A DNA stretch of 64,000 nt from Gammaproteobacteria bacterium (GTDB lineage: Bacteria > Pseudomonadota > Gammaproteobacteria > Steroidobacterales > Steroidobacteraceae). The notes beneath the pieces were generated by a model. It ran no database searches. It saw only the letters and a list, made by a program, of their open reading frames with translations, and had not been told where the DNA came from. Where the stretch lies: contig CANGBB010000005.1 of NCBI GenBank assembly GCA_947452065.1, forward strand, positions 76,820 through 140,819, in the 5' to 3' direction. The position numbers and the translations under genes are program-made. This document shows, in pieces, positions 42,116-51,210 of the stretch (position 1 is the first letter of the stretch; each line of letters begins with the position of its first letter).

Positions 42116-42472
42116 TCAAGCAGCGTCGAACGCGTTGCGAATCCATTCCAGTGGTGCATGAGTGTCACTGGCCACCAGCGCGTCGAAGCGCACCGGCAGT
42201 CGGGCCAGATTCGGGTGGGACGCCAGCAGATGCCGCGTGGCACGCACGATGCGCTGACGCTTGCGCCAAGTGATGCTCGCCGCCGCACCACCGTAACGCT
42301 GGCTTGAGCGCAGTCGCACCTCAACCACGATCAGAACCTGCCCATCACTGGCGACGATGTCCAGTTCCCCGCCGCGGCAGCGATAGTTGCGCTTGAGTAT
42401 CTGCAGGCCGGCAGCCTCCAGCAGTGTCGCGCTTCGTGATTCCGTGTCGCGACCCAGCTGCTGACGATCCAT
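42116..42472 (-). CDS. yraN: YraN/UPF0102 family endonuclease-like protein
   Basis: GRDTESRSATLLEAAGLQILKRNYRCRGGELDIVASDGQVLIVVEVRLRSS. Confidence 0.92.
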   Translation of the reverse strand: MDRQQLGRDTESRSATLLEAAGLQILKRNYRCRGGELDIVASDGQVLIVVEVRLRSSQRYGGAAASITWRKRQRIVRATRHLLASHPNLARLPVRFDALVASDTHAPLEWIRNAFDAA

Positions 42473-42493
42473 GGGCAGCGCGGCAGGCGCGCT

Positions 42494-43798
42494 TTAGTTG
42501 CGCGCGGAGTTCGTCAGCAACTGCGCCTCACCGTCGCGCATACGTGCCCAAGTCTGCTCGCGGCGTACTCGCCCTGCAGTATCCAGCGACAGTTTTCCGG
42601 TGAGACCGGTCACGCGCACGCGCGCAGTGTCGCGGCCAGCCACTGCGATGGTCAGCGCCAGCTGCGCTGCATCGAAGCCGAAAGCAAAGTATTGCGACTG
42701 CCACGAGGTGTTGGCGGAATCCTGCTGGGCTGTACCGCGCAGTGCATCGAGACTGGCATCAGGCAGCAGCCAGGGCATGCCGGGCAGCAGCACGCCATTG
42801 AGGTCATCGTTGGCCTCTTTGCCACCGGGTGTGAAGGATGGCGAGGTCATGTAAGTCGGAATATCGCCGGCGTACTGGAAGCTGATCTGCGGGCGCAGCA
42901 GTCGTGCGTGGGTCGGCTGGCTGGCGGCGGCGAAAATGAACTGAATGTCGCTGCGCCGTCGCGGCTCGAAGTCGAAGCGCGCACCCGTGATCGATTGCAG
43001 GCGGCGGAGCCGCGCATCGCTCTCGTTCAACCCAAGGACCTGCTTGATGCCAGCGCTGTAGTCCGCAGCCGCAGTATCGTAGTTGGCCTGAGCCAGCAGC
43101 GTTCCGCCGCCGGCGCGAAATTCCTGACTGAATGCGATGGCTACGCGGCTGCCCCATTCACCGCTGGGTGTCAGCGCCACACCGCGCTTGAATCCATCTG
43201 CCAGAATGCGCTGCGCGATGGCCCGCGCCTCGTCTTCGGGTGACAACGCGAACTGATAGAGGTTTGCAGGTGCGCGTGCATCACCCGCCAGTGCGTTCAG
43301 TGCCAGAGTAGGTAACGGTACTGCACCACTGGCTGCAATGGCTGCGACCTCATTGCGCAGCAGAGGTCCCACTGCGAAGCTGTTGCCGTCCGTTCGTGCT
43401 GCGGCCAGTTGTTCGACGGCTGTGCTTTTCGATGTGTCATACACCTGCAGTCGCGGTCGGGCGCCTTCCGGCATCTGCTCCAGCGCGAACTGAAAGCCGT
43501 CGCGAATGGTGCGCGCCTCTGCACTGCTGGTGATGGGCAGCAACAGGGCCAGACGGGCGGGTGCTCGGCCCGACGAGATCGCCAAGGGCTGTCCGCCGAC
43601 GGCCGTTTCCGTGGTCGAGCGGCTCGGCTGGCCTGAAGACTGCGTCTGGGTGCCGCGCGATGTGCCGCCCTCGGTCGGCGGAGGCGAGTTGGCCGGGTTC
43701 GCCGCCGGGAAGCTGGCGGGCGGTAGTCCGACGCAGCCGGCCAGCAGGAGTCCGAGCGCGAATCTGCAGAAGGACGGAAATTGCACTGTGAAACGCAT
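42494..43798 (-). CDS. lpoA: LpoA/LppC-like penicillin-binding protein activator lipoprotein (short form)
   Basis: Start MRFTVQFPSFCRFALGLLLAGC lipobox; RLALLLPITSSAEARTIRDGFQFAL periplasmic-binding-like domain; between rsmI and yraN as in other gammaproteobacteria. Confidence 0.85.
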   Translation of the reverse strand: MRFTVQFPSFCRFALGLLLAGCVGLPPASFPAANPANSPPPTEGGTSRGTQTQSSGQPSRSTTETAVGGQPLAISSGRAPARLALLLPITSSAEARTIRDGFQFALEQMPEGARPRLQVYDTSKSTAVEQLAAARTDGNSFAVGPLLRNEVAAIAASGAVPLPTLALNALAGDARAPANLYQFALSPEDEARAIAQRILADGFKRGVALTPSGEWGSRVAIAFSQEFRAGGGTLLAQANYDTAAADYSAGIKQVLGLNESDARLRRLQSITGARFDFEPRRRSDIQFIFAAASQPTHARLLRPQISFQYAGDIPTYMTSPSFTPGGKEANDDLNGVLLPGMPWLLPDASLDALRGTAQQDSANTSWQSQYFAFGFDAAQLALTIAVAGRDTARVRVTGLTGKLSLDTAGRVRREQTWARMRDGEAQLLTNSARN

Positions 43799-43845
43799 AT
43801 TCTGCTGGCTCTCTCGCACGGTGAATCCAGAACACGGGAATTATA

Positions 43846-44709
43846 GTGACTGAAACGGCAGGAAGGCTCGAAGTCATTGCCACGCCAATTGGCAATTTGG
43901 GCGACTTGGCGCCGCGCGCGGTAGCCGCTTTACAAAATGCCTCGCTGATCGTGGCTGAGGATACGCGGCGCACCGGTCAGCTGCTGGCCCACTGCGGCAT
44001 TGCGCGGCCGATGCAGTCCTTGCATGAACACAATGAAGCCGAGCGTTCGGCTGCGATCGTGGCGCGGCTGCGCGCCGGTGAAACGGTAGCGCTGGTCAGT
44101 GATGCCGGCACCCCGCTGTTGTCCGACCCCGGTTTGCTACTGGTACGCGCCGCTGTGGCCGCGGGTATTCCCGTGGTTGCCGTGCCGGGTCCCAGCGCGC
44201 TGACCGCGGCGCTGTCCATCGCGGGGCTCAGTGCACGACGTTTCGCTTTCGAAGGATTCCTGCCCGCGCGCGCGGGCGAGCGGCGCAGGGCGCTGGAGCG
44301 TCTCGCCGCCGAGACTCGCACGCTGGTGTTCTTTGAAGCCCCGCATCGTCTGGCCGAGACCCTGGACGACATGATGATGGCATTCGGTTCCGAACGTCCG
44401 GGCGTCATCGCGCGTGAACTGACCAAGCTGCACGAGACGGTCTATCGCGGCTCGCTGACGGAGCTGGTGTCCCAGTTGCGTGCTGATCCCAACGTGGCGC
44501 GCGGCGAGCTGGTGCTGCTGATAGGTGGGGCTGAGGCGCAGGATGATGAAGGGGACATGGAGCTGATGCGCCGCGCATTGCCGCTGCTGCTGAAGGAATT
44601 GCCACCCGCCCGCGCAGCCGGCGTCGCCGCGAAACTGAGTGGTGTGCCACGCGAGACGGCCTACAGCGAGGCGCTCAGGTTGTCCGGGCATGCCGCAGAC
44701 GAAGGCTGA
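43846..44709 (+). CDS. rsmI: 16S rRNA (cytidine1402-2'-O)-methyltransferase
   Basis: GRLEVIATPIGNLGDLAPRAVAAL; AEDTRRTGQLL; VPGPSALTAALSIAGL. Confidence 0.96.
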   Translation: MTETAGRLEVIATPIGNLGDLAPRAVAALQNASLIVAEDTRRTGQLLAHCGIARPMQSLHEHNEAERSAAIVARLRAGETVALVSDAGTPLLSDPGLLLVRAAVAAGIPVVAVPGPSALTAALSIAGLSARRFAFEGFLPARAGERRRALERLAAETRTLVFFEAPHRLAETLDDMMMAFGSERPGVIARELTKLHETVYRGSLTELVSQLRADPNVARGELVLLIGGAEAQDDEGDMELMRRALPLLLKELPPARAAGVAAKLSGVPRETAYSEALRLSGHAADEG

Positions 44710-44718
44710 CGATCGCTA

Positions 44719-44747
44719 TTGAGTTGCCTGTCGATGCCCCGTATGGT
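44719..44747 (+). promoter_or_regulatory. Sigma70 promoter of rnpB
   Basis: TTGAGT - 17 nt - TATGGT, placing +1 near 44754, the first base of the P1 helix. Confidence 0.65.
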
Positions 44748-44753
44748 GCCCGC

Positions 44754-45134
44754 GTGGAGAGTCAGCCAGGCAGTCGCTGCCGTGTGCATCGTAAGGTGTC
44801 GCGGTGGAGGAAAGTCCGGGCTCACCGGACAGGGTGCCAGCTAACGGCTGGGCGGCGCGAGCCGACGGAAAGTGCAACAGAAAGATACCGCCAAGCGTCA
44901 GCAATGACGCCGGTAAGGGTGAAATGGTGCGGTAAGAGCGCACCGCGGACATGGCAACATGGACGGCACGGCAAACCCCACCTGGAGCAAGGCCAAATAG
45001 GGAAGTCGCAGTGGCAACACTGCAGCGCATGTCCGAGCGTGCTTCCGGGTAGGCTGCTTGAGGGCTGTGGCGACACAGTTCCCAGAGGAATGACTGCTCA
45101 CGACAGAACCCGGCTTATCGGCTGGCTCTCCACC
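44754..45134 (+). ncRNA. rnpB: RNase P RNA (class A)
   Basis: GGAGGAAAGUCCGGGCU, AGGGUGCCAGCUAACGGCUGGGCGG, GAAAGUGCAACAGAAAGAUACCGCC, AAACCCCACCUGGAGCAAGGCCAAAUAGG, AGAGGAAUGACUGCUCACGACAGAACCCGGCUUAUCGGCUGGCUCUCCACC; 5' and 3' ends pair as P1. Confidence 0.97.
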
Positions 45135-45282
45135 TTCTGCTGCGTGTGCCGCTGAATACCCGCGCGAGTTGCGCCGAGAGGGTTTGCCTTTCTAGCGCCC
45201 GACCTCCTATGCTTGTTCTCTTCGCGGCGCCAATGAATACCAAACTACAGCGCTGCTCTGTGCCCTAAGGGAGATCGCCGAT

Positions 45283-47463
45283 ATGGCCGAGTCGCATCAC
45301 GATTCAAGTCCCGCGCATCAGCCTTTCATCCCCTCCAGTCAGCAGCCGCCCGAGATGTCGCTGCTGCCGATACTGATCGGCGCGCTGCTGGGAATTCTCT
45401 TCGGGGCCAGTTCCATGTACCTCGTGCTCAAGGTGGGCATGACGGTCAGCGCATCAATCCCTGTAGCAGTCCTCTCAATCACCTTGTTCCGCGCCTTTTC
45501 GCGGGCCTTCGGTGTGCGCAAGGCGACAATCCTTGAGAACAATATCGTGCAGACCACCGGTAGCGCCGGCGAGGGCATCGCCTTCGGTGCAGGTGTCACG
45601 ATGCCGGCGATGCTGATTCTCGGCTACGACCTCAACTATCTGCACATCGCTCTGGTGGCGGTGCTGGGCGGTTTGCTCGGAACTTTCCTGATGATCCCGA
45701 TTCGTCGCGCCCATGTCGTCAAGGGTGTGAAGAATCTGGTCTACCCCGAAGGCACGGCTTGCGCCGAAGTGCTGATCTCGGGCGAGAAGGGCGGGACTAC
45801 TGCCCGCACGGTTTTTGCCGGTCTCGGATTCGGTTCGCTGTTTGCGCTGGCTTATCAGGGTCTGGGCCTGTTCAAGGACACTGCCTCGAGAGTCTTTGGC
45901 AAATGGTATGACGGTGGCAATGTGGCCGCAGAGGTCAATCCCGCGCTGCTCGGTGTTGGATACGTCATCGGCACGCGAACCGCATTGGTGATGGGTGCCG
46001 GCGGCATTCTCGCCTCACTGGTGCTCATGCCGGCCATCAAGCTCTTCGGTGCGAACGCCACCGCGCCGATCTATCCGGCCACCGCGCTCATCAATGACAT
46101 GAGCACGGATCAGATCTGGCACGACTATGTGCTCTACATCGGTGCCGGTGCGGTTGCTGCCGGCGGCATTATTTCGCTGCTCCGCGCGTTGCCGACCATC
46201 TTCGGTGGTGCGGTGCGCGGTCTGGCCGGTCTGCGCGGTGCCGGTGGTGTCGGTACCACCGAGCGCACCGATCATGACCTGCCGCTGTGGGTGTGGGGTG
46301 GTGGCGCGCTGCTGGTGGTCATCGCACTCACGCTCGCCCCGTCGCTCAAGCTCAATCTGCTCGGTGCGCTGCTGGTGCTGGTTTTTGGCTTTCTTTTCGT
46401 GACCGTCAGTTCGCGCCTCACAGGCGAGATCGGTAGTTCCTCGAACCCCATTTCCGGCATGACGGTGGCCACGCTGCTGCTAACCAGCCTGATTTTTCTG
46501 GCGCTCGGATGGGTCACTACGCCTTACAAGATCGCTGCATTGTCCATCGCTGGCGTTGTCTGCATTGCCTCATCGAATGGTGGCACGACCTCGCAGGATT
46601 TGAAGACGGGCTATCTGATTGGCGCAACGCCCTGGCGGCAACAGATCGCCATTCTCGTCGGCACAGTCTCTTCGGCGCTGGTCATCGGCCTGATACTGCT
46701 GAGCCTCAACAGTGCCTCCACGGTCTACGCCAAGCGCGACTACCCGGGCTATCAGGCAAACGTTGCAGCACTGACCGAACGTGAGTCACTGCGCGGTCCC
46801 GACGCTGCGCATGACACAGCCGAGTATCGTGTGCTGCGTCTCGCCGAACCTCGTGATGGTGTGCCGGCCGGCAAGTATCTGGTCGACGATGCAGGTCAGA
46901 TTCGCTATGTGGTTGATCCGGGCATCAACGGCCGTGTGACGACGCGCGACACGGGTGAGAAGGTCACGAAGTACAACGCGCCTAAAGCCATGCTGATGTC
47001 ATTCATTGTCGACGGCATCATGACGCAGAAGCTGCCATGGAGTCTGGTGCTGATCGGTGTGTTCATTGCCGTGCTGCTGGAGTTGCTCGGTCTCTCATCG
47101 CTGGCTTTCGCGGTGGGCGTGTATCTGCCAATCGCCACCTCAATGCCCATCATGATCGGTGGAGTGGTGCGCTGGATTGCGGATCGCACTGCGCGTCGCA
47201 AGCTCACCGAGGCGGAGGCCACTAGCGGTCCGGGCGTTCTCTTCAGTTCGGGTCTGATCGCCGGCGGATCGGTCACCGGTATGATTTTGGCTCTGATACA
47301 GCTCCGTCCGGCAGGCGAGCGCTTTGTAAAAGCCATCAACCTCTCGGAGGCCATTCCCACGCTGAGTGGGAGCGATCTGTTCTCCATCCTCCTGTTTTTG
47401 GCCCTGGCCGCCGTCCTTTATTTGGTGGCCACCGAGCGTTTTCTGGCTGAAAAAGGCCGTTGA
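45283..47463 (+). CDS. OPT family oligopeptide transporter
   Basis: 726 aa, many TM segments; TGSAGEGIAFGAGVTMPAM; typical bacterial OPT (YSL-like) protein. Confidence 0.9.
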   Translation: MAESHHDSSPAHQPFIPSSQQPPEMSLLPILIGALLGILFGASSMYLVLKVGMTVSASIPVAVLSITLFRAFSRAFGVRKATILENNIVQTTGSAGEGIAFGAGVTMPAMLILGYDLNYLHIALVAVLGGLLGTFLMIPIRRAHVVKGVKNLVYPEGTACAEVLISGEKGGTTARTVFAGLGFGSLFALAYQGLGLFKDTASRVFGKWYDGGNVAAEVNPALLGVGYVIGTRTALVMGAGGILASLVLMPAIKLFGANATAPIYPATALINDMSTDQIWHDYVLYIGAGAVAAGGIISLLRALPTIFGGAVRGLAGLRGAGGVGTTERTDHDLPLWVWGGGALLVVIALTLAPSLKLNLLGALLVLVFGFLFVTVSSRLTGEIGSSSNPISGMTVATLLLTSLIFLALGWVTTPYKIAALSIAGVVCIASSNGGTTSQDLKTGYLIGATPWRQQIAILVGTVSSALVIGLILLSLNSASTVYAKRDYPGYQANVAALTERESLRGPDAAHDTAEYRVLRLAEPRDGVPAGKYLVDDAGQIRYVVDPGINGRVTTRDTGEKVTKYNAPKAMLMSFIVDGIMTQKLPWSLVLIGVFIAVLLELLGLSSLAFAVGVYLPIATSMPIMIGGVVRWIADRTARRKLTEAEATSGPGVLFSSGLIAGGSVTGMILALIQLRPAGERFVKAINLSEAIPTLSGSDLFSILLFLALAAVLYLVATERFLAEKGR

Positions 47464-47501
47464 CGCCCCGTTCTGGGGCAGTCAAATCAAGCGATCCCCC
47501 G

Positions 47502-47534
47502 GCCGCCCGCCGATGCGCGGCGGGGGCGCTTTTT
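47502..47534 (+). terminator. Intrinsic terminator after OPT transporter
   Basis: GCCGCCCGCCGATGCGCGGCGGGGGCGCTTTTTC: GC-rich hairpin followed by T run. Confidence 0.65.
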
Positions 47535-47693
47535 CAAATTCCCACTCGATTGCAAGATGTAATGATTCATTCACATTGATTATCAGCTTTGGTCGCCAAC
47601 CTGCTGAATAGATTGACCGAATGCAGCGCCGTAGTCAGGTTCAGGAAGCGGCGTAAGTCCCTACTACCTAAAGAAAAAATTGCGTCCGGGGCG

Positions 47694-47721
47694 TTGACTT
47701 GGGCGTTGCCGGGTTTATAGT
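47694..47721 (+). promoter_or_regulatory. Sigma70 promoter of the mraZ/dcw cluster
   Basis: TTGACT - 16 nt - TATAGT immediately upstream of the MraZ boxes. Confidence 0.7.
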
Positions 47722-47730
47722 GGCGGCAAG

Positions 47731-47755
47731 TGGGAAATTGTGGGAGCAAATGGGT
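47731..47755 (+). promoter_or_regulatory. MraZ operator: three direct TGGG[A/T] boxes with 5-nt spacers
   Basis: TGGGA-AATTG-TGGGA-GCAAA-TGGGT, 10-nt periodicity. Confidence 0.85.
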
Positions 47756-47774
47756 CGTTCGACCCTGAAAAGGC

Positions 47775-48227
47775 ATGTTTCGCGGTGCAACAAAGCTCAA
47801 CCTGGATGACAAGGGGCGCATGGTCATGCCCACCCGTCACCGGGAATGGCTGCGCGAGCATTCCGCGGGGCGCGTCGTGGTCACCGTCGACCGCGACCAG
47901 TGTCTGCTCGTCTACCCGATTTCCGAGTGGGAACGGATCGAGAAGCAGTTGATGGCGCTGCCCACCCTTCACCCGCAGGCCCGTCGCCTGCAGCGGTTGA
48001 TGGTGGGTCATGCCACGGATCTGCAACTCGACGGTCATGGCCGTTTGTTGCTGCCGCCTGAGCTGCGCGAGTTTGCCGGGCTGACACGCCAGGCAATGCT
48101 GATCGGCCAAGGCAGCCGTTTCGAACTGTGGGATGAAGCGCGCTGGCTGGAGCGACGTGATTTCTGGCTGAAGAGCGAGGAATTAACGGGCGAACTGCCG
48201 GCGGAACTGGAATCGCTGTCGCTGTAG
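47775..48227 (+). CDS. mraZ: Transcriptional regulator MraZ
   Basis: MFRGATKLNLDDKGRMVMPTRHREWL; duplicated AbrB-like motif. Confidence 0.96.
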   Translation: MFRGATKLNLDDKGRMVMPTRHREWLREHSAGRVVVTVDRDQCLLVYPISEWERIEKQLMALPTLHPQARRLQRLMVGHATDLQLDGHGRLLLPPELREFAGLTRQAMLIGQGSRFELWDEARWLERRDFWLKSEELTGELPAELESLSL

Positions 48228-48263
48228 TGGCGCGATTGAGTCGGGTCAGAGAGGGCTCGGGGG

Positions 48264-49187
48264 TTGGATGAGCACAAACCGGTGCTTGTCGATGAGGTGC
48301 TTGCCGCACTTGCCGTGCAACAGGACGGCCTTTACGTCGACGCCACATTTGGACGCGGAGGCCACAGCGCGCGAATTCTCGCGTCCCTTGGCGCCGGCGG
48401 CCGACTCATCGCCATCGACCGCGATCCGGAAGCCATCGCAGCGGGTCGCCAGCGCTTCGCATCGGAGCCGCGTGTTGCGTTGGTGCCGGGTGCGTTTGGA
48501 GATCTCGCCGCGCTGGTGCATGCAGCGGCGGGGGCGCGTCGCTGCAACGGAATCCTGCTCGACTGCGGCGTCTCGTCACCGCAACTCGATACGCCAGGGC
48601 GGGGCTTCAGCTTCCAGACCGACGGCCCGCTCGACATGCGCATGGATCCACAGCACAGCGAACCGGCAGCCCTGTGGCTGGCTCGCGCTGCTCACCATGA
48701 GATACGTGACGTGATCGCACGGCTCGGCGAAGAAAAGTTCGCGCGCCGCATCGCCGATGCCATTGTTCGCGCGCGTAGCGTTGCTCCCTTGACCCGGACT
48801 CTGCAGCTGGCGGATGTTGTTGCCCGTGCAGTGCCGACGCGTGAGCCCGGAAAACATCCGGCCACGCGCACGTTTCAGGCGCTGCGCATGTTCATCAATG
48901 ACGAGCTCGGTCAGCTGCGTGCCGCGCTGGCGCAGGCGCTGGGTTTGCTCGCGCCGCAGGGGCGGCTCGCCGTGATCAGTTTTCATTCGCTCGAGGATGC
49001 GGTGGTGCGTGATTTCATGCGCGACCACTCGAGTGTGCCACCGGAGCTGGCGCGACTGCCGTCGCTGCCGCCGGATGCCGAGCCGCCGCTGCGGCTGGTT
49101 GGTCGCAAGCAGCGCGCCAGTGAGGCCGAAGTCGCTGCCAATCCGCGTGCCCGCAGTGCGCTGCTGCGTGTGGCGGAGCGTCGATGA
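48264..49187 (+). CDS. rsmH: 16S rRNA (cytosine1402-N4)-methyltransferase
   Basis: HKPVLVDEVLAAL, VDATFGRGGHSARIL, VISFHSLEDAVVRDF. Confidence 0.97.
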   Translation: MDEHKPVLVDEVLAALAVQQDGLYVDATFGRGGHSARILASLGAGGRLIAIDRDPEAIAAGRQRFASEPRVALVPGAFGDLAALVHAAAGARRCNGILLDCGVSSPQLDTPGRGFSFQTDGPLDMRMDPQHSEPAALWLARAAHHEIRDVIARLGEEKFARRIADAIVRARSVAPLTRTLQLADVVARAVPTREPGKHPATRTFQALRMFINDELGQLRAALAQALGLLAPQGRLAVISFHSLEDAVVRDFMRDHSSVPPELARLPSLPPDAEPPLRLVGRKQRASEAEVAANPRARSALLRVAERR

Positions 49188-49474
49188 TGCTCAAGGGTTT
49201 GCCGCGCATCGCGTTGTGGTTGCTGGTGCCGTTGCTCTGGATTGCCGTGCTGGGTTCCGCGGCCGGCGTTATCTGGTGCAAATACCGCTCGCGCGAGCTG
49301 TTCGTCGAGCTTGAGCGACTTCACCTTGGTCGTGACGAATTCGAGGCCGAGTGGGGCAGGCTGCAGCTCGAACAGAGCTCGTGGTCCACTTACGCCTACG
49401 TCGAGAGCGTCGCCAGCTCGCGCCTGCGCATGAAGATTCCTGCCTCCAACAGCATAGAGATCGGTCTACGGTGA
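49184..49474 (+). CDS. ftsL: Cell division protein FtsL
   Basis: 96 aa bitopic protein between rsmH and ftsI. Confidence 0.88.
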   Translation: MMLKGLPRIALWLLVPLLWIAVLGSAAGVIWCKYRSRELFVELERLHLGRDEFEAEWGRLQLEQSSWSTYAYVESVASSRLRMKIPASNSIEIGLR

Positions 49475-51210
49475 GGGGTCGGGCATACACGCCGCGCCCG
49501 TCGACTGAGGTCCGTCCGTGGCGTCTGCTGCTGCTGCTCGGGCTGCTGTCTGCCGCGGCGCTGACGCTGGCCGGCGTCGCAGTACGACTGCAACTCGTCG
49601 ATCATCGCTTTCTGGCGAAGCAGGGCGATCAGCGCTCGGTTCGTCAGGTGGCGACGGCGGCCGTGCGCGGTTCGATGCTCGATCGCTACAACGAGCCGCT
49701 CGCGGTCAGCACGCCTGTGGATGCCGTGTGGATCAATCCTCCCGAGCTGGCTGCGCAGAGCGAGCGGCTGCCAGAGCTCGAGCAGGTACTGAGTCTGCCG
49801 CACGGCGATTTGGCGCGCAAAGTCAGCGCCAATCTCGATCGCGAATTCCTTTACGTGGCGCGTGGCCTGCAGCCGGCGGATTCACGTCGTGTCCGGGCGC
49901 TGAATATCAGTGGTGTCAATTTCACGCGCGAGTACCGCCGCTACTATCCGGCGGGTGAGGTCACGGGGCATCTGCTCGGTTTCACGGGTATCGATGACAA
50001 CGGTCAGGGCGGAATGGAGACGGTTCTCGATGCCAAGCTCGCCGGTGAGGGTGGCATCAAGCGTGTGATTCAGGACAGCAAGGGTCGCAAGGTCGAGGAC
50101 GTGGAGAGCATTCGCCCCGTCCGCCCGGGCGAGAATCAGGTGCTGAGTATTGACCTGCGCCTGCAATACTTGGCCTACCGCGCGTTGAAATCTGCTGTGA
50201 TCGAGAATCGTGCCCGCGGGGGTTCGCTCATCGTCGTGGATGTGCAGACCGGCGAGATCCTCGCTTTGGTCAATCAGCCGGCATTCAACCCCAACGACCG
50301 TAAGCAGCTGACGCCCGACGCGGTTCGCAACCGTGCCGTGACCGACCCGATGGAGCCCGGCTCGATCTTCAAGCCGTTCATCATGGCTGCGGGCTTTGCC
50401 TCCGGGCGTTTTGGTCCCGACAGCATCATCGATACGGGCAACGGATCTCTGCAAATTGGTTCAACCGTGATCACCGATGAGCATCCGCTGGGAGCGGCGC
50501 CGCTATCGACGATCATGGCCAAGTCATCCAATGTCGGCATGGCAAAGATTGCGCTCTCGCTCGAGCCGGCGCAGCTCTGGAAGTCGCTCACAGCCTTCGG
50601 CTTCGGTCAGGTCACGGCGGCCAAGCTGCCCGGAGAGTCCGCCGGTCTGCTGTCGAAATACGCCAATTGGCGCAGTGTAGGGATCGCCACGATGTCGCAC
50701 GGCTACGGTGTCAGCGTGACGCCGTTGCAGCTGGCGCAGGGCTACGCGACGATCGGTGCGCTCGGTGTGCGCCATCAGTTGACGTTGCAGAAGGTTGAAA
50801 AGCCTGAGGCGGGTGAGCAGGTATTTGATGCGGCGGCCTGTCGCACCTTGCTCAAGATGATGGAGGCCGTCACCACCGAAGAGGGTGGGACAGGTCTGCG
50901 TGCTCGTATCCCTGGCTATCGCGTGGCGGGCAAAACCGGCACGGCTTGGAAGTCCGTCGGTGGCGTTTACTTGAAAAGCCGCTACGTGGCCAGCTTTGGC
51001 GGCCTCGTGCCGGCCAGTGCACCGCGTCTGGCCGCCATTGTTGTGATCGACGATCCATCGGCTGGCAAGTACTACGCTTCGGAAGTTTCGGCACCTGTGT
51101 TTGCCGAGGTCATGGGCGGCGCGTTGCGGCTTCTCGGCATTCCTCCGGATCAGCCTGAGAGCGGGACAGCGCCACAGCGGCTGCCACCGCAGCGCGTGGC
51201 GCAGCGATGA
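49471..51210 (+). CDS. ftsI: Peptidoglycan D,D-transpeptidase FtsI (PBP3)
   Basis: GTG start; N-terminal TM; ILALVNQPAFNPND, AKSSNVGMAKIAL (SxN), AGKTGTAWK (KTG). Confidence 0.96.
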   Translation: MRGRAYTPRPSTEVRPWRLLLLLGLLSAAALTLAGVAVRLQLVDHRFLAKQGDQRSVRQVATAAVRGSMLDRYNEPLAVSTPVDAVWINPPELAAQSERLPELEQVLSLPHGDLARKVSANLDREFLYVARGLQPADSRRVRALNISGVNFTREYRRYYPAGEVTGHLLGFTGIDDNGQGGMETVLDAKLAGEGGIKRVIQDSKGRKVEDVESIRPVRPGENQVLSIDLRLQYLAYRALKSAVIENRARGGSLIVVDVQTGEILALVNQPAFNPNDRKQLTPDAVRNRAVTDPMEPGSIFKPFIMAAGFASGRFGPDSIIDTGNGSLQIGSTVITDEHPLGAAPLSTIMAKSSNVGMAKIALSLEPAQLWKSLTAFGFGQVTAAKLPGESAGLLSKYANWRSVGIATMSHGYGVSVTPLQLAQGYATIGALGVRHQLTLQKVEKPEAGEQVFDAAACRTLLKMMEAVTTEEGGTGLRARIPGYRVAGKTGTAWKSVGGVYLKSRYVASFGGLVPASAPRLAAIVVIDDPSAGKYYASEVSAPVFAEVMGGALRLLGIPPDQPESGTAPQRLPPQRVAQR

